Shown here one piece after another: positions 50,649 through 58,043 of a stretch of 64,000 bases of DNA (its first letter is position 1; the number at the start of each line of letters is the position of its first letter). This DNA comes from Caldimonas caldifontis (GTDB lineage: Bacteria > Pseudomonadota > Gammaproteobacteria > Burkholderiales > Burkholderiaceae_C), in assembly GCF_002930615.1 (NCBI RefSeq), contig NZ_PSNX01000002.1, positions 248,001-312,000 on the forward strand, written 5' to 3'. The notes beneath the pieces were generated by a model. That model saw only the letters and a program-made list of their open reading frames with translations. It searched no databases and was not told where the DNA came from. Both the position numbers and the translations under genes were made by a program.

Positions 50649-51974
50649 TCAGAACTTGGTCTTGCGCAGCACCCACCACGGCGCCATCGAGGAATCGAGG
50701 TGCGCCTTCAGGAAAACTTCCTGCAGGGTGGACAGCGAGCAGTGCACACGGTTGACGAAGGCGAAGAGCGGAAAGAGGCACACCAACCCGAGATAACCCA
50801 GATCTTCCCGCGGGCGTTCGGACACCACCACCACGTAGAGCAGGAAAAACAGCAGCAGGGCTGCGAGATACACCAGGTACACGAAGCCCAGGATCCCGAG
50901 CACGGCCCCGGCCGGCAGCGTCCAGAACAGCAACCCGGTGTAGGCCACGATCATGAAGGGCATCACCACCTGCAGGAACAGGCCGTTGAAGGTGACGAAC
51001 AGAAAGTTCGGCCAGCCCAGCAGCCTGGGGCGCAGGTTGTGGCGGAACTTGCGCACGTAGAGGTAGAAGAGGTCACCGTCCCAGCGCAGACGCTGGCGGA
51101 AGAAGCCCATCCAGGTGTGCGGTGCGTCGGTGTGGCCCACCGCGTGCGGGTCGAAGACGATGCGCAGGCCCGGGTGGCGGCCGAAGTACTGCTTGATGCG
51201 CAGCGTCATGTCCAGGTCTTCGGCCGTGCCGGCATCCCAGCCGCCCAGGTTGCGGATGAAGGCGGTGCGGAACACCCCGAAGGCACCGGAGATGTTGTTG
51301 ACGAGGTTGAACTCCGACAAGCCCGTCTTGCCGGCACCGATGGACAGCATGTACTCCAGAGCCTGCAGCCGCGCCACGAGTGAACTCTTGGCGTTGCGCA
51401 CGCGCAGGCAGCCGGCCACGCCCACCACGCGCGGGTCATCGAAGTGCCGCGTGGCATGGCGCACCATGTCATTGTCGAAGGAGGTGTCGCCGTCCAGGGC
51501 CATCACCACCTCCCCCGTGGCCATCTGCAGGCCGGCATTGAGAGCCGACACCCGCCCGCCACGCTGCCACTTGGGCAACACGACGAGGCGTCGCCTCGGC
51601 ACGCCTTCGACGAGGTCTTGCGCACGCCGTGCAGCCTCCAGCGTGGCACGGTTCTGCACGGCACCGTCGATCATCGCGATGATCTCGATGTGACCAGGGT
51701 AGTCCTGCTGCGCCAGGCTGTGGATGGTCTTGCGCACATCCTCGCCTTCCGAATAGCAGGTGATGAGGCAGGACACACGCGGATAGCGCTCACGCTGGCG
51801 GTCGGGCCGGTGCTCGCGCAGGCCGAAGCGCACGATGCCGGCCGTCACCAGCAGGTACAGCGGCAGCTCCAGCAGCAGGACGAAAGGAAAGAACTTGAGG
51901 GCGATCTCCAGCCAGCCCTGCTCGCTGGTCGACAGGATGAGCGTACCGAAGGCATGGACGGCCTGGTCCCACAT
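50649..51974 (-). CDS. Processive family 2 glycosyltransferase (PgaC/NodC/BcsA-like)
   Basis: 441 residues. A membrane helix near the N-terminus precedes the GT-A domain. Motifs: VMALDGDTSF (DGD metal site), GTAEDLDMTLR (catalytic EDxD) and RQRLRWDGD (QxxRW). At least three more helices follow at the C-terminus, the layout of inner-membrane synthases that make and extrude beta-linked polymers such as poly-GlcNAc, chitin or cellulose. No PilZ domain is present, so any c-di-GMP control must come from another protein. It starts two bases after the zinc-ribbon gene stop (ATG 51974). The sugar cannot be told by sequence reading alone; PgaC-like is the nearest guess. Confidence 0.9.
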   Translation of the reverse strand: MWDQAVHAFGTLILSTSEQGWLEIALKFFPFVLLLELPLYLLVTAGIVRFGLREHRPDRQRERYPRVSCLITCYSEGEDVRKTIHSLAQQDYPGHIEIIAMIDGAVQNRATLEAARRAQDLVEGVPRRRLVVLPKWQRGGRVSALNAGLQMATGEVVMALDGDTSFDNDMVRHATRHFDDPRVVGVAGCLRVRNAKSSLVARLQALEYMLSIGAGKTGLSEFNLVNNISGAFGVFRTAFIRNLGGWDAGTAEDLDMTLRIKQYFGRHPGLRIVFDPHAVGHTDAPHTWMGFFRQRLRWDGDLFYLYVRKFRHNLRPRLLGWPNFLFVTFNGLFLQVVMPFMIVAYTGLLFWTLPAGAVLGILGFVYLVYLAALLLFFLLYVVVVSERPREDLGYLGLVCLFPLFAFVNRVHCSLSTLQEVFLKAHLDSSMAPWWVLRKTKF

Positions 51975-51976
51975 GC

Positions 51977-53371
51977 TCAGGCTTCTGCCAGACGCTGCAT
52001 CAGGCGTTCGCAATCATCGCCGGGGCGCACGTCCTCTGGGGCGGCCAGGCAAGTGATGCGCGCGCGCAGCGAGGCGTCGGGATCTGTTCCGGCCTGCTGC
52101 GCCAGCAGGGCCTCCACCCGCGCCGCAAGGCCGGGTGCATGCGAGAAGGGCAGGAAGAGCCACAAGCGCTCCTCGGCCGTGCGCGTGCTCACGTCGGAGG
52201 TGCGCAGCAGCTCGTGCAGGCGGCGCGCGAATTCGTCGAGCATCAGATAGGCCCGCGCCGCACCGTGGCGCTCGACGAACTCGGCGGAGTTGAGGAACTC
52301 CACCATCATCAGCCCGAATCGCATCTCGGCATGGCGCGACTGCGCGGCCAGGGCCCAGTCCACCAGCTGGCGGAACTGGGCGGGCACCACATAGTTGGCG
52401 CTGTCCAGCGCGGCCATCGACTCCTTCACCTGGCCGGCGCGCAGCGCCGCACGGCCATGGGCGCTCAGCCGCAAGGCGCTCACCTCACGCACATCCAGTT
52501 CGCTGGGCTCGGCGGTGGTCGCGCAATCGAGGCAGCGCACCACCACGGACGACTCGACAAACACATGGTGGCAGCTGGCACAGGCGAGCTGGGTGAGCGG
52601 GCGATCGTAGTCCACGCCGATGTGGCGCAGGCGCGCCGCGCACTTGGGGCAACTCAGGCCGGTGTCGCCACGGAAGTCGGCCTCGGGCGCCACATGCCCG
52701 CAGGTGAAGCAGTGCAGCGACAGCGACTTGTGGATCTCGATGCTGCTGCAGTGCGGGCAGACGTCGAGATAGTGCAGATGGGCGCTGCCACAACCCCGGC
52801 AGTGGCGGGTTCGGTCGATGAGCCGGGAAGGCTCGAGCAGCCCGCGCCGGATCAGGGCCACGACGCCGGCGCCGGCATCTTCGCCTTCGCGCGCGAGCAG
52901 CTCGATCACCGGGTGTCGGTACAGCGCCAGGCTGTGCCGGTCGCACACCGGCGCCAGTTCGGCCCCATCGCGCTGCGCCAGGAAGTAGAGCACCCGTTCA
53001 TCAAAGTGCAGGCCAGCGGGGTCCAGCCCCAGCGTGCGACGCACGGCCAGGGCGCGTTCACCGGCCTGGCGCGCCTGCTCCACGCGGCCTTCCCCGTCGA
53101 TCCAGGATGCAGCCGCCCCAGCCTCCTCCGACCACACGGGGCGGTCCCACCAGGCCGATCGGCGGATCTGCTCCACCAGGGCGCGCCGCCCGGCATCGTC
53201 CCACCCGGTCAGGTAGAACGCCAATGCCTCCACCCCCGCGGCCGTGAAGGCCTCCCATGAATCATAGGCGGCGCCACGGGTGGACGGGTCCGATGCACGA
53301 GGCCCCCGCAGGACGGCCACGTGCAGGCGGCGGGTCTCGTCGGCCGAAGCGGCGAGCAAGTCAGTGAACAA
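51977..53371 (-). CDS. Multi-zinc-ribbon (TackOD1-like) protein with degenerate GGDEF-like domain
   Basis: 464 residues, soluble. The N-terminal 185 residues contain a helical region of no known family. Residues about 190-300 hold six CxxC pairs (CRGC, CPHC, CFTC, CPKC, CASC, CLDC), enough for three zinc ribbons, as in TackOD1 output domains. The C-terminal 150 residues look like a GGDEF fold (RFGLMMVEFLNSAEFVERHGAARAYLMLDEFARRL, LWLFLPFS), but the GGDEF motif is gone, so it may sense or bind rather than make c-di-GMP. The only good start is TTG 53371, with GGAG seven bases before; no in-frame ATG lies nearby. It is the first gene of the GT2 operon. ATTGTA at 53423-53428 could be a -10 box (TACAAT on this strand). 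Confidence 0.75.
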   Translation of the reverse strand: MFTDLLAASADETRRLHVAVLRGPRASDPSTRGAAYDSWEAFTAAGVEALAFYLTGWDDAGRRALVEQIRRSAWWDRPVWSEEAGAAASWIDGEGRVEQARQAGERALAVRRTLGLDPAGLHFDERVLYFLAQRDGAELAPVCDRHSLALYRHPVIELLAREGEDAGAGVVALIRRGLLEPSRLIDRTRHCRGCGSAHLHYLDVCPHCSSIEIHKSLSLHCFTCGHVAPEADFRGDTGLSCPKCAARLRHIGVDYDRPLTQLACASCHHVFVESSVVVRCLDCATTAEPSELDVREVSALRLSAHGRAALRAGQVKESMAALDSANYVVPAQFRQLVDWALAAQSRHAEMRFGLMMVEFLNSAEFVERHGAARAYLMLDEFARRLHELLRTSDVSTRTAEERLWLFLPFSHAPGLAARVEALLAQQAGTDPDASLRARITCLAAPEDVRPGDDCERLMQRLAEA

Positions 53372-53500
53372 AGATCAGCTCCAACGACTCCGTCAAGGGA
53401 AATCTTTCAGAATTTGTGTCTAATTGTATTGAACGCCCTTCTCCCGCTTACCGCCTACATGAGGGGGCCCGCCTCAGGCCAATTGTGCGATCCATCACGG

Positions 53501-53525
53501 AAAAGGGCGCCATCTGCGCCCTTTT
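53501..53525 (-). terminator. Terminator after the fliA-chemoreceptor operon
   Basis: A perfect 10-base stem AAAAGGGCGC/GCGCCCTTTT around CATCT gives a T4 tail on both strands. It lies 9 bases after the chemoreceptor stop and also isolates the GT2 operon's upstream region. Confidence 0.92.
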
Positions 53526-53533
53526 GACTCGAA

Positions 53534-54889
53534 TCAGAACTGGTAGGCCAGCCTCAACCCTCCCCAGTGCCGCCCGTCCACCAGGATGGGCGCAGAGACT
53601 TCTTTCATCAGCACGAAGCGCCCGCCCCCCATGTCGCGGCGATAGGTCTGCAGCAGGAAGGGTCGGCGGTTGCGGGCGCTCGCCAGGCCGGTGCGGTCGT
53701 TGAAGACGCGGCGATAGCGGCTGTTCGCCGTGTTCCACACCACGTCGCCGGGGCGTTGGGGCTGGCAGTACTTGCGGTTGTGGGTGGGCACATAGCCATT
53801 GCGGTCCACCGCGATGCAATAGACGACCTTGGGCGAGAGTTCGAGCAGCTTTTCCTGAACCTGCGGGAACAGCCGATCGGCCAGTCCCACGAACCGGGTC
53901 TCCACCTGCGGCGGGTTGGTGCCGGCGATCGGACGGTAGTGCTCATCGAACAGATCGGTGGCGCTGATGGAACCGGTGCGAACGGCATCTTCCAGGAGCT
54001 TGCTGATCTGTGCGGCCGCTTGCTGGGCCGCCTGGATGTAGGGGGTGTCCTCGGTTTCGATGCCGCTGGCGGCGGTGAGTTCCATCAGGTGCTCGCTCAC
54101 CTTCAGGAAGGACTCGCTGCGTGCCATCGCCTGCTGCAGGGCCTGTGCCGCGCCGCGGGTCTCGCGCTCGATGAGCGCCATCTCCTCGTTCATGCCCTGG
54201 CTGAGCTGGCGGCTGTGGGCGGCGGCCTGGGCAATGCGGTCCACGCCTTGCTCCACCTCGGCCAACGCCACGTGGAAGGCGCCCTGCCAGCCATCCGCAC
54301 CATCGCTGCGGATCTCGCGCGCCAGGGTGCCGATGCGCGAGTCCAGCGTGCCCACGGTGCCCATGATCTGCTTGGACGAGGCCTCCACCTTGGCGGCCAG
54401 GTCTTTCACGGCATCGGCGACGACGCCAAAGCCGCGCCCGGCCTCGCCGGCACGCTTGGCCTCGACAGATGCATTGAAGGCCACCAGACGGGTCTGCATG
54501 GCGATTTGCGTGATCTGCTGGGCAGCCTCCGCCACTTCGCGCAGAGTATCGACGACACCTGCCACTTCGCGGCCCACGTCCTCCACCGCCCCGCGCGCCT
54601 TGGCCACCGACTGAAGGCTGTGCCCGGTGACCTCGCTGATGCCATCCTGGGACTTGACGATCGCCTGCAGGTGCCCGGCCAGGGTGGCCACCGCCTGTTG
54701 CTGCCGCTCGGCCCCCTTGATGCTGTCATCCAGCACCCCGCGCACCTCGGCCGCCTCTCGGCCCAGGCCGGAGGTCTCCTTTTGCAGTGATTGGATCAAG
54801 GCCTTGGCGTCCATGCCAGGCGAGGGCGTTGAGGTGGATACCTCCTGGGCAGGGCCTTGGCCCTCTCGACCACGGAACAAAGACAGCAT
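53534..54889 (-). CDS. Soluble methyl-accepting chemotaxis-type protein with C-terminal sensor
   Basis: 451 residues and no membrane segment or HAMP domain. The chemoreceptor signalling hairpin is at about 60-250, with FNASVEAKRAGEAGRGFGVVADAVKDLAAKVE as the tip (consensus [20 protein letters not shown]). The sensory part comes after it: residues about 320-451 resemble a Cache/PAS-like ligand domain (VVYCIAVDRNGYVPTHNRKYCQPQ, VFNDRTGLASARNRRPFLLQTYRRDMGGGRFVLMKEVSAPI). This order is unusual for chemoreceptors. The start is ATG 54889, five bases after GGAGAC. It follows fliA by 37 bases, so it belongs to the late flagellar/chemotaxis output; its ligand is unknown. Confidence 0.88.
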   Translation of the reverse strand: MLSLFRGREGQGPAQEVSTSTPSPGMDAKALIQSLQKETSGLGREAAEVRGVLDDSIKGAERQQQAVATLAGHLQAIVKSQDGISEVTGHSLQSVAKARGAVEDVGREVAGVVDTLREVAEAAQQITQIAMQTRLVAFNASVEAKRAGEAGRGFGVVADAVKDLAAKVEASSKQIMGTVGTLDSRIGTLAREIRSDGADGWQGAFHVALAEVEQGVDRIAQAAAHSRQLSQGMNEEMALIERETRGAAQALQQAMARSESFLKVSEHLMELTAASGIETEDTPYIQAAQQAAAQISKLLEDAVRTGSISATDLFDEHYRPIAGTNPPQVETRFVGLADRLFPQVQEKLLELSPKVVYCIAVDRNGYVPTHNRKYCQPQRPGDVVWNTANSRYRRVFNDRTGLASARNRRPFLLQTYRRDMGGGRFVLMKEVSAPILVDGRHWGGLRLAYQF

Positions 54890-54926
54890 TTTCAGTCTCC
54901 TCGATCTGGGCGCCAAGGTGGGCGTC

Positions 54927-55640
54927 CTACCACTCGCGCAGCTTCACGCGCAGGCGTGCGATCGACTGGCTGTGCAGCTGGCACACCCTCGATTCCGTCA
55001 CGCCCAGCACGGCGGCGATTTCTTTCAGGTTCATGTCCTGCTCGTAATACATGCTCATCACGTATTGCTCGCGCTCGGGCAGGGTCTTGATGGCGGCCAC
55101 CAGTGCCGCGCGCAGGCGGTGGTCATTGAGCTGACTCAGCGGATCGGCTTCCTTGTCGGCCACGTGACGGTCCAGGTAGTCCTGGTCACCGTCATCGCCA
55201 CTCATGTCTTCCAGGTACACGAGCTGGGTGCCACGCACCTTGCCCAGCAGTTCCTGGTACTCGGACAGGCTGATGCCCATCTCCTTGGCGATCTCACTTT
55301 CCATGGGCGCGCGGCCCAGCTTCTGCTCCAGCTTGTGGACGGCTGCCTCGATGGAGCGCTGCTGCTTGCGGCTGCCCCGGCTCATCCAGTCGGCGCCGCG
55401 CAGCTCGTCGAGCATGGCGCCGCGGATGCGCTGGGTGGCGAAGGTCTCGAACTGAACGCCCTGCCCCGTGTCAAAGCGGCTGAGCGCATCGTTCAGGCCG
55501 ATCATCCCGACCTGGATCAGGTCGTCGATCTCCACGTTCGCCGGCAGCTTGGCAATCATCTGGTGCGCCAGGCGGCGCACGAGCGGGCTGTACTGCTGCA
55601 GCATCGCGTTGTTGTCGAGACGGCCTTTGGCGGTGTACAT
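54927..55640 (-). CDS. fliA: Flagellar sigma factor FliA (sigma-28)
   Basis: 237 residues. Region 2 has LVRRLAHQMIAKLPANVEIDDLIQVGMIGLNDALSRFD with GVQFETFATQRIRGAMLDELR; region 4 has LPEREQYVMSMYYEQDMNLKEIAAVLGVTESRVCQLHSQSIARLR. FliA drives late flagellar genes such as flgM (promoter at 40533) and probably fliS. It is held by FlgM until hook completion. It lies 17 bases after flhG. Confidence 0.96.
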   Translation of the reverse strand: MYTAKGRLDNNAMLQQYSPLVRRLAHQMIAKLPANVEIDDLIQVGMIGLNDALSRFDTGQGVQFETFATQRIRGAMLDELRGADWMSRGSRKQQRSIEAAVHKLEQKLGRAPMESEIAKEMGISLSEYQELLGKVRGTQLVYLEDMSGDDGDQDYLDRHVADKEADPLSQLNDHRLRAALVAAIKTLPEREQYVMSMYYEQDMNLKEIAAVLGVTESRVCQLHSQSIARLRVKLREW

Positions 55641-55657
55641 GAGGGAGCGCTCCGGGT

Positions 55658-56467
55658 TCAGTTGAACGCGTGATGGGCAGCACTGGCCTGCGCCCGCAGA
55701 GCGGGGCCGGACCAGTCGTCGCCATCGCCGCCTTGCACCGAGAACGGCAAGGCGTGATGCAGCAAGGTGGTCGACAGCAGATGCAGGGCCTGTGCGAGCT
55801 CGGTCTCGGACTGCATCGCCGTGCTGGTCAGCGCGGCCAGGTGAACCGTGCCGCCGAGAAAATCCTGGACGCAGCGCGCCAGCCGCGTGGCCGCCATGGG
55901 AACGCCCAGCGTGGGGGCCGCAAGATCCATCACCACCGCATGCTCGCCGATGCCGGCGTACTGCAGGAGGATCTTGATGGCGGCATAGGCTTCGGTCAGG
56001 CTGGCCGGATCGTCGCTGGTGAGCACCAGCGGACGCACGCGGCGGTTGGCAAAGAGGCCGCTCAGGATGGCTGCGTCCGCATGGAAAGCAATGACATCGG
56101 CACTCGGGGCGGCCTCGCGCAAGGTTTCGAACAGCAGATCTGCCGAACCGGGCTCCTCACCGAACCAGGCCAGCGTCGGGCTGGCGGCCAGCACCGAGGT
56201 GTGGGCATCGAGCTCGTCGATCCACTGGCCGAGATCGAGGTCGCGCGCGATGGCCTCGGCCACGTCCACGCCGGTGGTGTAGGGGCTGGGCGCAGCATCC
56301 ACCACGAGGGTGTGCAGATCCTGCGCGGCAAAGCCCTGGCACAGCCCCTCCAGCAGCACATGGGCGCCCGGTGCATACGGATTGGCGGCCACCGGCAGCA
56401 GGTGCACGGTGTGGTGAGCAAACAGCCGGCGCAGGCCGTGTGCCTGATCGAAGGCGCGTTCAGACAT
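55658..56467 (-). CDS. flhG: FlhG/FleN homologue without a P-loop
   Basis: 269 residues. Its place between flhF and fliA and its N-terminal helix FDQAHGLRRLFA (the DQAxxLR motif that stimulates FlhF GTPase) identify it as FlhG/FleN. The nucleotide-binding site is lost: where KGGVGKT is expected it reads AANPYAPGAHVLLE, and no deviant Walker A lysines remain. Walker B-like LVVDAAPS is weak. It should still act on FlhF but not cycle with ATP as MinD-type FlhG does. The ATG at 56467 overlaps the flhF end by eight bases; an upstream in-frame start at 56491 is less likely. Confidence 0.82.
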   Translation of the reverse strand: MSERAFDQAHGLRRLFAHHTVHLLPVAANPYAPGAHVLLEGLCQGFAAQDLHTLVVDAAPSPYTTGVDVAEAIARDLDLGQWIDELDAHTSVLAASPTLAWFGEEPGSADLLFETLREAAPSADVIAFHADAAILSGLFANRRVRPLVLTSDDPASLTEAYAAIKILLQYAGIGEHAVVMDLAAPTLGVPMAATRLARCVQDFLGGTVHLAALTSTAMQSETELAQALHLLSTTLLHHALPFSVQGGDGDDWSGPALRAQASAAHHAFN

Positions 56468-58043
56468 GCACAGCCCCCATCTGGCCAGCACGCGCAGCAG
56501 GCGGTGCCGTGAAGACCAGGTTCACGTCGTCGCGGTCGAGGCGGTAGGCGGCACTGCCGCCGCCGCGCAACGCGCGATGCACCAGGGCCTGGGCCGACAT
56601 GCGGTGCCAGTCTTCCGGCACGCGCTGGCCATTGGCCACGCCCAGCACCGGCAGCTTGTGGCGGATCACGGCGTCGAGTGCGGGGCCGAGTTTCACGGCT
56701 TCGTCGATCTTGGACAGCAGCACACCCTTGCACTGGTTCGCGCGGTAACCGATGAGCACATCTTCGATCGTCTCGCCCTGGGCAGCGGCATTCACCACCA
56801 GCAGACGCTGGATGCTGCGATGGCTCACCATCTCCAGCAGCTCCTGGGTGCGGCTGTCGCGCTGGGCAATGCCGGCAGTGTCGATGAGCACCATCTTCTT
56901 GGAGGACAGCAGCTCAAGCAGGTCTTCCAGCGCCGCACGGTCATGGGCCGTGTGCACGGCCACGCCGATGATGCGGCCGTAGGCCCGCAGCTGTTCGTGA
57001 GCGCCGACCCGATAGGCGTCGAGCGTGACCAGACCGAGATTGGAGGCGCCGTACTTGGCGGCAAAGGCCGCCGCGAGCTTGGCGGTGGTGGTCGTCTTGC
57101 CCACGCCCGTGGAGCCCACCAGGGCGTACACGCCGCCCTCATCCTCCAGGGCCGGGCCGTTCTCCCCGGTGATGAGGTTGCGCTCGAGCACACCGGACAC
57201 CCAGGCATTGAGGTCACCGCCGTCATTCGGCGTGTGGGCGGCCAGTTTGCGGATCAGGGCCGGCGAAAAACCACAGTCCAGGAGCTTCTGGGTGAGCTGG
57301 GCCTGGGCCGGGTTGCGCTGCATCTTCTCCATGAAGGCCAGGGCACCGAAGCGTTCTTCGATCAGGCCCTTCATCTCACGGAGTTCGGCAATCATCGCGC
57401 GGCCTTCGGCTGCAGGGGCTGCGGCGGGTGCCGGCGCCGTCCAGGCCGCGTCGTCGGCCAGCGCAGGCACGGCCTGAGTGGCGGCCACAGGCGCCGGGGT
57501 GCGCATGGCGGGGGCCGGAGGCTGGGCCATTGCCTCCTGGGCCAGGCGCTCGGCCTTGCGTTGGGCCGCACGCTCGGCAAGGCGCTGCTCCAGCGGCAGG
57601 CTGGCAGGCGCCTTGCCCACGGGAGCCGCACTGCCAGCCGCCAGCGACGTCGGGTGCGTCGCCGCGGCAGCCGTCTGGGCCTGCTGCTGCAGGGCGGCCT
57701 GGCGGCGCTTGAGCATGCGTTCGCGCACATAGTCCTGGAAGGACAACGTGCTCATGGCCAGTTGCTCCACGTCCTTGGCGACGGCCTGCCCAGCGGCCTG
57801 CGGTGCCTGGGGGGGCGCTGGCCTGGCCTTGGGCGCCGTTGAAGCCGCCTTGCGCGACGGCGCGGCCGACGCAGGCTCGTTGAAGGTCTCCAGTGCGGCC
57901 ACGCTTTCCGGGGCCATCGCCAGCACCTCCACGCCTTCCTTGCAAGGACGGGTGGACAGGATCACGGCGTCTTCGCCGAAGGCCTGGCGCACCTGCACCA
58001 GGGCGTCTCGCGAGGTTTTCGCGACAAAGCGTTTGACGTTCAT
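56460..58043 (-). CDS. flhF: Flagellar placement SRP-type GTPase FlhF
   Basis: 527 residues. N-terminal B domain with MNVKRFVAKTSRDALVQVRQAFGEDAVILSTRPCKEGVEVLAM, then a long Ala/Pro/Gln-rich linker (about 60-215). The NG GTPase domain starts near 290 with P-loop GSTGVGKTTTTAKLA (about 309-323), LDAYRVGAHEQLRAYGRI, VLIDTAGIAQRD and SKIDEAVKLGPAL. FlhF marks the cell pole for flagellar assembly. The linker is longer than in short FlhF proteins. It overlaps flhA by four bases. Confidence 0.95.
   Translation of the reverse strand: MNVKRFVAKTSRDALVQVRQAFGEDAVILSTRPCKEGVEVLAMAPESVAALETFNEPASAAPSRKAASTAPKARPAPPQAPQAAGQAVAKDVEQLAMSTLSFQDYVRERMLKRRQAALQQQAQTAAAATHPTSLAAGSAAPVGKAPASLPLEQRLAERAAQRKAERLAQEAMAQPPAPAMRTPAPVAATQAVPALADDAAWTAPAPAAAPAAEGRAMIAELREMKGLIEERFGALAFMEKMQRNPAQAQLTQKLLDCGFSPALIRKLAAHTPNDGGDLNAWVSGVLERNLITGENGPALEDEGGVYALVGSTGVGKTTTTAKLAAAFAAKYGASNLGLVTLDAYRVGAHEQLRAYGRIIGVAVHTAHDRAALEDLLELLSSKKMVLIDTAGIAQRDSRTQELLEMVSHRSIQRLLVVNAAAQGETIEDVLIGYRANQCKGVLLSKIDEAVKLGPALDAVIRHKLPVLGVANGQRVPEDWHRMSAQALVHRALRGGGSAAYRLDRDDVNLVFTAPPAARAGQMGAVHV

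Noticed and set aside
55658..56467. Calling the FlhG homologue a broken pseudogene
   Set aside because: Full-length frame, overlap with flhF and an intact DQAxxLR motif argue for a functional but altered protein.
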